Shown here piece by piece: positions 1-5,892 of a DNA stretch of 5,892 nt. Where the stretch lies: positions 1 to 5,892 of the forward strand of contig JAEWEH010000243.1 in the NCBI GenBank assembly GCA_023389535.1, read 5' to 3'. Every line of letters starts with the position of its first letter. Positions within the stretch are counted from its first letter, which is position 1. The translations under genes and the position numbers were made by a program. The notes under the pieces were generated by a model. It made no database searches. It was not told where the DNA came from and saw only the letters and a list, made by a program, of their open reading frames with translations. This DNA comes from Pseudomonadota bacterium. Its GTDB lineage: Bacteria; Pseudomonadota; Gammaproteobacteria; Burkholderiales; Burkholderiaceae_B.

Positions 1-413
1 AAGCGCGGGAAAAGATCATAGACTTCGTTAATGGTTTCGCGCCACCCATGCTTGCCGGCGCGGTACAGCCTGAAACCGCCCAGCAGCAGGTTGTCTTCCA
101 CCGACATACTGCCGAAAAGCTCGCGCCTTTCCGGCACCAGCGAGATTCCGTCGGAGACGCGCCGCTCGACCTGCCATGAACCGATTTCCGAACCCAGGTA
201 CTGCACGGAGCCGGAACAGCTGCCGGTGCTCGGCAACGAGCCCATGATGGAGTTAAGCAGGGTCGACTTGCCGGCGCCGTTGCCGCCGATCACCGTCACG
301 ATGCTGCCGCGTGTCACAGCAATGTTCGCTCCAACCACGGCATTGACCTTGCCGTAGCGTGCGGACAGGTCGGTGACTTGCAGGACGGGATGCCGAGGTT
401 TGTTCGTGCTCAT
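1..413 (-). CDS. livF: Branched-chain amino acid-type ABC transporter ATP-binding protein LivF (5' part only)
   Basis: This is the second nucleotide-binding subunit of the HAAT/Liv importer. It hydrolyses ATP on the cytoplasmic face of the membrane, paired with the LivG half of the neighbouring fusion. Only the first 137 codons are present; the reading frame is open to the left edge of the window. The translation starts [20 protein letters not shown]. It shows an A-loop tyrosine (Tyr20), a Walker [10 protein letters not shown] (residues 43-51) and the VPERRELF stretch after the Q-loop region (93-100), followed by [10 protein letters not shown], all typical of LivF. The signature, Walker B and H-loop would lie outside the window. 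The ATG (413-411) overlaps the TGA of livMG (412-410) as ATGA, so translation is probably coupled; the only Shine-Dalgarno candidate is a run of G about 6 nt upstream. The second Walker A residue is Gly rather than the more usual Pro/Ala/Glu. Family assignment is firm; the substrate is not determined by this subunit. Confidence 0.93.
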   Translation of the reverse strand, partial: MSTNKPRHPVLQVTDLSARYGKVNAVVGANIAVTRGSIVTVIGGNGAGKSTLLNSIMGSLPSTGSCSGSVQYLGSEIGSWQVERRVSDGISLVPERRELFGSMSVEDNLLLGGFRLYRAGKHGWRETINEVYDLFPR

Positions 414-2272
414 ACTGCGCCCCCGATCGCCGATGGCTGTGTGCCAGTTTGCTCGGGGTCCCCGCCTGGCTGATCGCCGAAATCGAAATCGTCGTCCACG
501 CCGCCCAGATAAGCTTCCAGTACGGCGGGATTGCGTTGAATATCAGCCGGCAAGCCCTCGGCCAGTTTGGTGCCGAAATCCATGACCACCAAATGGTCGG
601 TCAGATTCATCACGAAATCCATATCGTGCTCCACCAGCAAGATGCTCATGCCTTCCTCGCGCAGCTGACCCAGCACTTTCGCCAGTTCCTGTTTTTCTTT
701 GTAGCGCAAGCCCGCCGCCGGCTCGTCCAATAGCAGCAAGACCGGGTCGGCCGCCAGCGCCCTGGCTATTTCCAATATGCGCTGCTGGCCCAGCGCCAGG
801 TTGCCTGCCTGCTCATATAAATAATCACCGAGGCCCACTCGCTGCAACTGCTTTGCAGCCTCGTGCAGCAGTTCGGCTTCGTCGGCACGCTCGGTATGTA
901 GCGCCGCCGCCAGTACACCCACCTTGCTGCGCAGATGCGCGCCAAGCGCCACGTTTTCAAGAACGGTCATGGTGGGCAGCAACTGTACATGCTGGAACGT
1001 GCGCCCCACCCCAAGGTGGGCGATGTCGCGTGAAGGAAGGACATCCAGCCGTTCGCCCAGGAAACGCACCGAACCGCGCGTCAGCGGCAATACACCGGTG
1101 ATCAGATTGAAGGTCGTGCTCTTGCCCGCGCCATTGGGACCGATCAGCCCCATGATCTCGCCGGCCTTGAGGGCGAAGCTGATGTCGTTGACCGCGACCA
1201 GCCCGCCAAATTCCTTGCGTATCGCATCGACTTCGAGCACCAGCGTTCCCTTTGCAGGGCGGGCCCGCTGCGGCAGGGCCGGCGCCTGAGGAGGCGGGGC
1301 CATGCGACGCCGGTCGGACTTGCCGGTCAGAACCGCCCACCACGACGACAGGATCGGCCAGACGCCGTCGCGCGCATACTGCAGCACCAATATCATCAGT
1401 ACGCCGAACACAATCAGTTCGAAGTTCCCGGTGCTGTCCAGGATCTTGGGCAAGACGTTTTGCAGTTGATCTTTCAAGGTCAGGATGACCCCGGAACCGA
1501 TGACCGCCCCCCACACGCTGCCGGCGCCGCCCACTACCGCCATGAACAGGTATTCAATGCCATAGTTCAAGCCAAAGGGGCTGGGGCTGACGGCCCGCTG
1601 CATATGGGCGTATAGCCAGCCGGAGATGCAGGCCAGCAATGCCGCATACACGAAGATGATGACCTTGTAGGTGGCCATATTGATGCCGAAAGACTCGGCC
1701 ATGCCACCGCCGCTTTTGAGTGCCCGGATCGCCCTTCCCGGGCGCGAATCCAGCAAATTGCGGGTCGCCCACATCGACAGCAGCACGAATGTCCAGATCA
1801 AGTAATAAATGTGGCGGCCCTTGCCCAGCGACAAGCCGAAGAATTCGATGGGCGCAATGCCGGCGATGCCGTCATACTGACCCAGGAATTGCAGATTGCC
1901 AAACAGGTAATACAGCGACAAGCACCAGGCTATCGTGCCCAGCGGCAGGTAATGGCCGGACAGCCGCAAGGTGATCGCGCCCAGGATATAAGCGATGGCA
2001 AAGGTAATCAGCAAGCCCATCAACAGGGCCATCCAGGGCGACCAGCCCTGGGCCGTCGTCAGCCAGGCGGATGCGTATGCGCCCAGTCCCACGAACGCGG
2101 CCTGTCCAAAAGAAGTCAGGCCCCCTATGCCGGTAAGCAGCACCAGGCCCAGCACCACCAGGCTGGCCAGCCCTATGTAATTCAGGTGGGTGATCCAGAA
2201 CTCGGGCGTCATCGGCAACAGCGGCAACGCAGCCAGGACGAGCACGACCACGACAAGCAACAAGCGATTCAT
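410..2272 (-). CDS. livM-livG: Fused Liv-type ABC permease/ATP-binding protein (LivM-LivG)
   Basis: One 620-residue protein joins the second permease to the first ATPase of the importer. Residues about 1-315 are LivM: several hydrophobic helices, with the LivM-typical [20 protein letters not shown] (46-65), then [11 protein letters not shown] (105-115) and the cytoplasmic coupling segment SRPGRAIRA...ESFGIN (176-198) that contacts an ATPase. A Pro/Arg-rich linker follows (about 320-342). Residues about 344-590 are a complete LivG ATPase: Walker A GPNGAGKS (378-385), Q-loop Gln427 in RTFQHVQLL, signature LALGQ (492-496), Walker B VLLLLDEP with Glu517, and H-loop His549 in VEHD. The last 30 residues form an acidic, Gly/Pro-rich tail ([17 protein letters not shown]). 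Separate LivM and LivG are usual in E. coli; fused versions are known in betaproteobacteria. The ATG lies 4 nt after the livH stop, with GAGGAG 7 nt upstream of it. The signature Ser is replaced by Ala493. There is no frame break at the junction, so this is a true fusion. Confidence 0.95.
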   Translation of the reverse strand: MNRLLLVVVVLVLAALPLLPMTPEFWITHLNYIGLASLVVLGLVLLTGIGGLTSFGQAAFVGLGAYASAWLTTAQGWSPWMALLMGLLITFAIAYILGAITLRLSGHYLPLGTIAWCLSLYYLFGNLQFLGQYDGIAGIAPIEFFGLSLGKGRHIYYLIWTFVLLSMWATRNLLDSRPGRAIRALKSGGGMAESFGINMATYKVIIFVYAALLACISGWLYAHMQRAVSPSPFGLNYGIEYLFMAVVGGAGSVWGAVIGSGVILTLKDQLQNVLPKILDSTGNFELIVFGVLMILVLQYARDGVWPILSSWWAVLTGKSDRRRMAPPPQAPALPQRARPAKGTLVLEVDAIRKEFGGLVAVNDISFALKAGEIMGLIGPNGAGKSTTFNLITGVLPLTRGSVRFLGERLDVLPSRDIAHLGVGRTFQHVQLLPTMTVLENVALGAHLRSKVGVLAAALHTERADEAELLHEAAKQLQRVGLGDYLYEQAGNLALGQQRILEIARALAADPVLLLLDEPAAGLRYKEKQELAKVLGQLREEGMSILLVEHDMDFVMNLTDHLVVMDFGTKLAEGLPADIQRNPAVLEAYLGGVDDDFDFGDQPGGDPEQTGTQPSAIGGAV

Positions 2273-2276
2273 GCGT

Positions 2277-3314
2277 CTACTCCTCGTCCTCGATATGGTG
2301 AGCGCCGAAAGAGCGCCACAGCAGCACCGGAATGATCAGCGTAAACACAATGACCTCTTTGTAGGCGCTGGCCCAGAAGGAAGAGAATGCTTCGAGGATG
2401 CCGACGAACAGAGCCCCGCCTGCGGCGACCGGATAGCTGATCAGGCCGCCGAAAATGGCCGCCACGAAACCCTTCAGGCCAATAATGAAGCCTGTGTCGT
2501 AATAGACGGTCGTGACCGGCGCGATCAACATGCCCGACAGTGCGCCTATGGCGGCCGCCAACGTGAAGGTAAGGCTGCCCGACATATTGGTGCTGATGCC
2601 CATCAGGCGCGCCCCGCGCCGATTGACCGCTGTGGCCCTCAATGCGCGGCCATACAGCGTCTTGCCGAAGAATACCCATAGGCCCAGGATCAGCGCCGCA
2701 CAAGTGCCCAGCACGAAGAATGTCTGCGCCGACCAGCTTACCGGCCCCATTTGAACATCGCCTTCCATGAAGGGCGGCGTACGCCAGCCCTCGGCGCCGA
2801 AAAAGACCAGGGCCAGCCCTGTCAGGGCGAAATGCACGGCGACCGAAATGATCAGCAATACCAGCACGCTGGCCTCGGCCACCGGCTGATAGGCGATCCG
2901 GTACAGCATCGGCCCCAATGGCACCACCAGCGCCAGCGAGAACAGGACGTTGATCCACAACGGTGTGTCCTTGCCGACAATATACGGCGCCAGTAAATAC
3001 AGCGCTGCCGGCAGCACCAGGGTCAGCGCCAGGGTCTTTCCCATGCCGCCCCAATTACGGCTGCGCACGGCGGTGATCAGTTCCAGCACAAACACCAGCG
3101 CACCGACGATGAGCAGCAAATTGACCGTTCCGGGAATGCGGCCGTTGACCATGAACGCCAGGGTCAAGGCGCCGAATGCCACGAATTCGCCCTGTGGAAT
3201 AAAAATGACGCGGGTGACGACGAACACCAATACGAGCGCCAGGCCGAGCAAGGCATAGATGGCGCCGTTCATGACGCCATCCTGCAGGAGGATCAATAGG
3301 ATAGTTGAATCCAT
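2277..3314 (-). CDS. livH: Branched-chain amino acid-type ABC transporter permease LivH
   Basis: This is the first membrane permease of the importer, pairing with the LivM half of the next gene to form the inner-membrane channel. The 345 residues are mostly hydrophobic. Recognisable LivH parts are the start [21 protein letters not shown] (about 9-29), the [11 protein letters not shown] segment (39-49), [10 protein letters not shown] (142-151), and the ATPase-coupling loop [20 protein letters not shown] (222-241), followed by the [13 protein letters not shown] helix (254-266) and [12 protein letters not shown] (279-290). From memory of E. coli LivH (308 aa), the stretch between the QGE motif and the YxP motif is about twice as long here (about 100 against 50 residues), adding one or two membrane segments. 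The C-terminus is acidic (HHIEDEE). No strong Shine-Dalgarno precedes the ATG, and a hairpin with a T-run ends about 15 nt upstream. No better in-frame start is visible. Confidence 0.94.
   Translation of the reverse strand: MDSTILLILLQDGVMNGAIYALLGLALVLVFVVTRVIFIPQGEFVAFGALTLAFMVNGRIPGTVNLLLIVGALVFVLELITAVRSRNWGGMGKTLALTLVLPAALYLLAPYIVGKDTPLWINVLFSLALVVPLGPMLYRIAYQPVAEASVLVLLIISVAVHFALTGLALVFFGAEGWRTPPFMEGDVQMGPVSWSAQTFFVLGTCAALILGLWVFFGKTLYGRALRATAVNRRGARLMGISTNMSGSLTFTLAAAIGALSGMLIAPVTTVYYDTGFIIGLKGFVAAIFGGLISYPVAAGGALFVGILEAFSSFWASAYKEVIVFTLIIPVLLWRSFGAHHIEDEE
2280..2285 (-). promoter_or_regulatory. Ribosome binding site of livMG inside the end of livH
   Basis: GAGGAG, formed by the last two Glu codons of livH, lies 7 nt before the livMG ATG. 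It supports the start at 2272 and coupling of the two genes: ribosomes finishing livH are released almost on top of the next start. Confidence 0.7.
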
Positions 3315-3328
3315 CTCGGATACACCAT

Positions 3329-3360
3329 AAAACCGGGGCGCAAGAAACGCCTTGCGCCCC
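3329..3360 (-). terminator. Hairpin with short T-run between livK and livH: attenuator / partial terminator
   Basis: Read on the minus strand, a perfect 10-bp stem GGGGCGCAAG / CTTGCGCCCC encloses a 6-nt loop GCGTTT and is followed by GG and TTTTA. The T-run is short and offset by two G, so termination is likely incomplete. That fits its position inside an operon, after the binding-protein gene and just before livH. Such hairpins after a binding-protein gene are known to hold back transcription of, or protect against 3' decay into, the transporter genes, raising binding protein over permease. On the plus strand no T-run follows, so it would act only in the liv direction. The structure is seen directly; the role is inferred. 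Confidence 0.65.
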
Positions 3361-3396
3361 TACTACAACACAACATCAACCGCTCGCACACACCGG

Positions 3397-3427
3397 CCCC
3401 CATGACAGGCGAACGGCATGCAGGGGG
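3397..3427 (-). repeat. Imperfect inverted repeat just after the livK stop
   Basis: CCCCCATG and CATGCAGGGGG face each other across a short loop, three nucleotides after the livK TAA. The pairing is CCCCC with GGGGG plus ATG with CAT, broken by a 3-nt bulge. It is not followed by a T-run. It could help shield the 3' end of the livK message together with the stronger downstream hairpin, or it could be chance in GC-rich DNA. Confidence 0.25.
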
Positions 3428-3429
3428 AT

Positions 3430-4599
3430 TTACAGGTCAGGCTGATACGTCCATTTGCCATCGACGACCTTGACCATCACACGCGCACGGTTGTCAAAAC
3501 CGGCGTGGTCCTTGGGACTCATGTTGAATACGCCCTGGGACGCGGGAAGGTCCTTGACTTGTTCGATGGCGTCGCGCAGCGCCTTGCGGAATTCCGGGGT
3601 ACCCGGCTTGGCGCCGGATTTCAGCGCGGAAGGAATGGCTGTCGAAATCAGCAAGCCGGCGTCCCACATATGGCCGCCAAACGTGTTGATCGTGCCTTCG
3701 CCGTATTTCGCTTCATACTTGGCCTTGTATTCCAGCGCGCTCTTCTTGACGGGATTGCTGTCCGGCAATTGGTCCGCCACAAGCAGCGGGCCCGCAGGCA
3801 GGATCATGTCGTTGCAATCCTTGCCGCAAACGCGCAACACGTCGTTGTTGGCCGCGCCATGGGTCTGGTACATGATGCCCTTGTAGCCACGGCTTTTCAG
3901 TTCGCGCTGAGGCAAGGCCACCGGCGTTCCCGAACCTGCAACCAGTATGCCGTCCGGCTTGGCGGCGACCAGCTTGAGCGCCTGCCCGGTTACGCTGGTA
4001 TCGGTGCGGCCGTAGCGTTCCACGGCGACCATCTTGATGCCTTTTTCCTTGGCGGCCGCCGTCATGACATTAAGCCAGCCTTCGCCGTAGGCGTCGGAAT
4101 ACCCGATGAAGCCCAGTGTCTTGACGCCCTGCTTGGCCATCGCGTCAGCCAGCGCGCCGGCCATCAACTGGTCGTTCTGCGGCGTCTTGAAGACCCACTC
4201 GCGCGGGCCTTCGACGGGTTCGACGATGGTGGCGTTGGCCGCCACACTGATCATCGGAGTCTTGGTTTCGCCCGCGACATCCACCATGGCCAGCGAGCCA
4301 GGAGATACCGATGTGCCGACCACGACGTCGACGTTATCGTCGGTGATCAGCTTGCGCATGTTCTTGACGGCCACCGTGGTGTCCGTACCATCGTCCAGGA
4401 CGATGTATTCGATCTTCTGGCCTGCCACTTCGGTGGGCAGCAGCGACACGGTATTGCGTTCCGGAATGCCCAAGGAGGCCGCCGGCCCCGTGCTGGCGAT
4501 AGTGATGCCTACCTTGATCTGGGCGGAAGCGGCCATCGGCAGAGCCAGCGCCAGCGCGCCTGCCAGGATCGAAAGCCGTACTGAACTATTGATATCCAT
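3430..4599 (-). CDS. livK: Periplasmic substrate-binding protein of a Liv-type (HAAT) ABC importer
   Basis: This periplasmic protein captures the ligand and delivers it to LivH/LivM-G. It has 389 residues. Residues 1-26 are a Sec signal peptide with hydrophobic core ILAGALALALPMAA and cleavage site ASA|QIKVG. The mature part is a type I periplasmic binding fold (Peripla_BP_6 class): IKVGITIASTGPAASLG (28-44), VLDDGTDTTVAVKNMRKLI (67-85), VDVVVGTSVSP (90-100), the hinge-proximal VFKTPQND (136-143) and GFIGYSDAYGEGW (163-175). Cys258 and Cys262 (CGKDC) could form a disulfide, as many such proteins have. The ATG at 4599 is preferred because GGAG lies 6 nt upstream and it places the signal peptide at the N-terminus; an in-frame ATG 10 codons earlier (4629) lacks this. 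livK is first in the operon, with an attenuator-like hairpin behind it. The TGPAASLGIPERNT region resembles binding proteins linked to aromatic acids as much as true LivK/LivJ, so the ligand is open. Confidence 0.93.
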   Translation of the reverse strand: MDINSSVRLSILAGALALALPMAASAQIKVGITIASTGPAASLGIPERNTVSLLPTEVAGQKIEYIVLDDGTDTTVAVKNMRKLITDDNVDVVVGTSVSPGSLAMVDVAGETKTPMISVAANATIVEPVEGPREWVFKTPQNDQLMAGALADAMAKQGVKTLGFIGYSDAYGEGWLNVMTAAAKEKGIKMVAVERYGRTDTSVTGQALKLVAAKPDGILVAGSGTPVALPQRELKSRGYKGIMYQTHGAANNDVLRVCGKDCNDMILPAGPLLVADQLPDSNPVKKSALEYKAKYEAKYGEGTINTFGGHMWDAGLLISTAIPSALKSGAKPGTPEFRKALRDAIEQVKDLPASQGVFNMSPKDHAGFDNRARVMVKVVDGKWTYQPDL

Positions 4600-4605
4600 T
4601 GTTGT

Positions 4606-4609
4606 CTCC
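4606..4609 (-). promoter_or_regulatory. Ribosome binding site of livK
   Basis: GGAG (within CGGAGACAACA) lies 6 nt before the ATG at 4599. It decides the start in favour of the 389-residue form rather than the 399-residue form from 4629, which has no such motif. Confidence 0.75.
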
Positions 4610-4660
4610 GTGAGTAAGCGCGGTGCCACCTATTCTTTTCAAGCAGCGGCGACTGCGGAT

Positions 4661-4690
4661 GTCATACAAAATCCATCCCGTTATTGAAAA
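4661..4690 (-). promoter_or_regulatory. Weak candidate sigma70 promoter of livK
   Basis: On the minus strand, TTTTCA (4690-4685, 4 of 6 to TTGACA) and TATGAC (4666-4661, 4 of 6 to TATAAT) are separated by 18 nt, with a TG one base upstream-type context (TTTTGTATGAC). This would give a leader of roughly 50-55 nt before the livK ATG. The match is modest and other placements in this AT-rich patch are possible. A promoter somewhere here is expected because livK begins the operon. Confidence 0.3.
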
Positions 4691-4695
4691 TATCG
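4679..4695. promoter_or_regulatory. Imperfect 17-nt dyad, possible operator
   Basis: CGTTATT and AATATCG are inverted around a GAA centre, with one mismatch in seven positions. The dyad overlaps the -35 element of the candidate livK promoter and lies in the shared upstream region of two divergent operons, where a dimeric regulator could bind. No regulator is encoded in the window and no known consensus is recognised, so this is only a candidate. Confidence 0.25.
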
Positions 4696-4913
4696 TATCA
4701 CTTTAAGTCGGCAGAACAGCACCGTTACTGCGGGCGACGTTTAAGGCTCTAGCGATCATGGCGGGTGACGCAAAATTATCGACAAAAAGAGATACAAAGT
4801 CTTTTAGGGGATTCCCTGCATAGACACTTGATAAAAAAGTACGATTTCCGGGGAACCTCGTGGCGGATTCGAAAGTCGATTAACATGTCAGGAGTACGCA
4901 ATCTGCCACAAAC

Positions 4914-4919
4914 AGGTGA
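4914..4919 (+). promoter_or_regulatory. Ribosome binding site of msrB
   Basis: AGGTGA lies 4 nt before the GTG at 4924 and is the only good Shine-Dalgarno match near any in-frame start. The in-frame ATG at 4885 has only a distant GAAAG about 10 nt upstream. This site favours the 131-residue form of MsrB. Confidence 0.65.
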
Positions 4920-4923
4920 ACTT

Positions 4924-5319
4924 GTGAATAAGATTCAGAAATCCGATGCCCAATGGCGTGCCGAGCTGTCTCCGGAGGAGTACATCGTAGCTCGCCAGAA
5001 AGGCACCGAACGGCCGTTTACCGGCCGCTACTGGGATACCCGCGAGCCCGGCATCTATCGATGCGTGGGCTGTGGCACCCCGCTTTTCGCTTCCGACACC
5101 AAATTCGACGCCGGCTGCGGCTGGCCCAGCTATTTCGAACCGCTGGACCCCGCCAACGTACGCGAAGAAACCGACACCACCCACGGGATGGTACGCACCG
5201 AAGTGCTGTGCAACGTCTGTGACTCGCACCTGGGCCATGTTTTCCCCGACGGCCCGCCGCCCACGGGGCTGCGCTATTGCATCAACTCATTGTCGCTCAC
5301 GTTCGAGCCCGCTAAATGA
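4924..5319 (+). CDS. msrB: Peptide-methionine (R)-S-oxide reductase MsrB
   Basis: This cytoplasmic repair enzyme reduces methionine-R-sulfoxide in oxidised proteins back to methionine, recycled by thioredoxin. Read from the GTG start it has 131 residues, the usual size. Structural zinc is held by CVGC (Cys47, Cys50) and CNVC (Cys96, Cys99). The catalytic Cys119 sits in RYCINS and the likely resolving Cys65 in [18 protein letters not shown] (104-115) and the nearby His102/His105 complete the family core, so no key residue is missing. The start is chosen from AGGTGA 4 nt upstream and because the protein then begins (M)[11 protein letters not shown], matching how relatives begin. An ATG at 4885 would add 13 residues, and a GTG at 4765 would add 53; both lack a good ribosome binding site. 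The stop overlaps the yciB start as ATGA, so the two are co-translated. The gene faces away from the liv operon and is functionally unrelated to it. Confidence 0.95.
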   Translation: MNKIQKSDAQWRAELSPEEYIVARQKGTERPFTGRYWDTREPGIYRCVGCGTPLFASDTKFDAGCGWPSYFEPLDPANVREETDTTHGMVRTEVLCNVCDSHLGHVFPDGPPPTGLRYCINSLSLTFEPAK

Positions 5320-5892
5320 AGAAATTCCTGTTCGATCTTTTTCCACTCATACTTTTTTTCGTCGCCTTCAAATTTTCGGATATCTTTACCGCAACAGCCG
5401 TGGCCATCGCGGCCGGTATTGGGCAATTCGTCTGGCTGAAGGCCACCGGCAAAGCCATTGAGGCCACACACTGGATCAACCTGTCAGTCATCGTGGTGTT
5501 CGGCGGCGCCACGCTGCTGTTTCACAACGACGCCTTCATCAAATGGAAGCCGACTGTGCTGTATTGGCTGTTCGCCGCCATTTTGCTGGGCGGCAAGTTG
5601 TTCTTCGGCCGCAACCTGATGCAAAAGCTCATGGGGACCAAAGTCGCCATGCCCGCGCCCATCTGGGACAAACTGAACTACAGCTGGGCTGCATTCTTCG
5701 CCGCATCCGGCGCCTTGAACCTGTATGTAGCTTTTTCCGGCCATTTCACCGAAGCGCAGTGGGTCAACTTCAAGGTATTCGGCCTGATGGCCCTGCTGCT
5801 GGTCTTCGTTATCTTGCAATCCCTGTGGCTGGGCAAGCACATGAAAGAAGAAGGCGAACAGCCCGCGCTGGCCGGTCCGCACGACCCCAAGG
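5316..5892 (+). CDS. yciB: Septation-related inner membrane protein YciB / IspZ (3' end beyond window)
   Basis: YciB (septation protein A family) is an inner-membrane protein linked to cell-envelope synthesis and septum formation; its biochemical role is not settled. The 192 residues visible start [20 protein letters not shown] and contain five to six hydrophobic segments (about 4-18, 24-41, 53-70, 79-97, 123-141, 152-172). Family hallmarks are [20 protein letters not shown] (60-79), the central [16 protein letters not shown] (113-128) and WVNFKVFG (149-156). E. coli YciB is about 179 residues and ends shortly after the equivalent of LGKHMKEE (172-179), so nearly the whole protein is here. 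The remaining hydrophilic tail ([12 protein letters not shown]...) runs past the right edge without a stop. The ATG overlaps the msrB stop (ATGA), and no clear Shine-Dalgarno is seen, so translation probably depends on msrB. In related bacteria genes such as bolA often follow; that cannot be checked here. Confidence 0.94.
   Translation, partial: MKKFLFDLFPLILFFVAFKFSDIFTATAVAIAAGIGQFVWLKATGKAIEATHWINLSVIVVFGGATLLFHNDAFIKWKPTVLYWLFAAILLGGKLFFGRNLMQKLMGTKVAMPAPIWDKLNYSWAAFFAASGALNLYVAFSGHFTEAQWVNFKVFGLMALLLVFVILQSLWLGKHMKEEGEQPALAGPHDPK

Larger units (their letters stand above)
4600..4923. other. Divergent intergenic region between livK and msrB
   Basis: This 324-bp stretch is visibly more AT-rich than the flanking genes (for example near 4771-4840). 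It carries the ribosome binding sites of both operons, the weak livK promoter candidate and the dyad. For msrB I see -35-like boxes (TCGACA at 4779-4784, TAGACA at 4821-4826, TTGATA at 4828-4833), but none has a good -10 at proper spacing, so its promoter is not assigned. The msrB frame is open back to a GTG at 4765, but that part has no ribosome binding site and unlike codon use. No RNA gene or riboswitch was recognised. Confidence 0.6.

Noticed and set aside
957..1514. Minus-strand 185-codon frame within the livMG fusion
   Set aside because: It is an off-frame reading of the LivM-LivG gene; all ATPase motifs are in the other frame.
1811..2335. Plus-strand 174-codon frame opposite livMG
   Set aside because: Its translation is Gln/Arg/His-rich with no domain and lies opposite membrane helices of LivM, so it is an artefact.
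2269..3054. Minus-strand 261-codon frame within livH
   Set aside because: It is a frame shadow of livH, with low-complexity Gly/Arg/Ala translation and no motif; the livH frame gives a clear permease.
3418..4584. Long plus-strand open frame (388 codons) opposite livK
   Set aside because: It lies antisense to a well-supported gene. The translation is rich in His, Arg, Gly and Gln with no recognisable domain, as expected of an antisense shadow in GC-rich DNA.
4758..4823. Short 21-codon open frame upstream of msrB, possible leader peptide
   Set aside because: It has no Shine-Dalgarno, no regulatory codon run and no terminator hairpin behind it; it is indistinguishable from chance.
4806..4855. 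Small palindromes AGGGGATTCCCT and TTCCGGGGAA in the msrB leader
   Set aside because: Stems of only 4 bp, with no T-run or matching known element; too short to support a terminator or riboswitch.
5484..5882. Minus-strand 132-codon frame opposite yciB
   Set aside because: It is antisense to a conserved membrane protein, Gln/Glu/Gly-rich with no recognisable motif, and has no independent context.
1..5892. Search for CRISPR repeats, tRNA/rRNA genes, insertion sequences, toxin-antitoxin or defence genes
   Set aside because: No regularly spaced direct repeats, transposase, paired terminal repeats or tRNA-like folds were recognised. Nearly all of the window is explained by six conserved genes (counting the fusion as two functions in one gene).

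Overview
The window looks like chromosomal DNA of a betaproteobacterium, most likely from the Burkholderiales and probably Alcaligenaceae (Bordetella / Achromobacter / Pusillimonas type). This rests on moderately high GC (roughly 60% by eye), a fused LivM-LivG permease/ATPase of the kind common in that group, and a gene pair msrB-yciB that resembles its conserved neighbourhoods. The genus is an inference from general resemblance; no search was run.

The left three quarters (1-4599) is a minus-strand operon for an ABC importer of the branched-chain amino acid (HAAT/Liv) family. In transcription order it reads livK (secreted substrate-binding protein, 3430-4599), livH (first permease, 2277-3314), a single gene fusing livM (second permease) to livG (first ATPase) (410-2272), and livF (second ATPase, 413 to the left edge and beyond it). 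The last three are packed tightly: a 4-nt gap between livH and livMG, and an ATGA stop/start overlap between livMG and livF. livK is separated from livH by 114 nt that hold a perfect 10-bp GC-rich hairpin followed by a short T-run. This is a likely partial terminator/attenuator that would leave the binding protein in excess over the membrane complex. LivK captures the ligand in the periplasm, LivH and the LivM half of the fusion form the channel, and the LivG half and LivF power it.

The right quarter (4924-5892) is a divergent plus-strand operon. It has msrB (zinc-containing methionine-R-sulfoxide reductase) and, overlapping it by ATGA, yciB/ispZ (inner-membrane septation-related protein), which runs off the right edge. 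The two operons are separated by a 324-bp, relatively AT-rich intergenic region (4600-4923). It holds a weak candidate livK promoter and an imperfect 17-nt dyad, but no recognisable gene.

Overall this is ordinary housekeeping/transport DNA. I see no mobile element, CRISPR array, tRNA/rRNA, defence system or clearly novel system. The points most worth a second look are the livK-livH hairpin, the permease-ATPase fusion with its degenerate signature and acidic tail, the enlarged LivH, and the uncertain ligand of LivK, which may not be a branched-chain amino acid.
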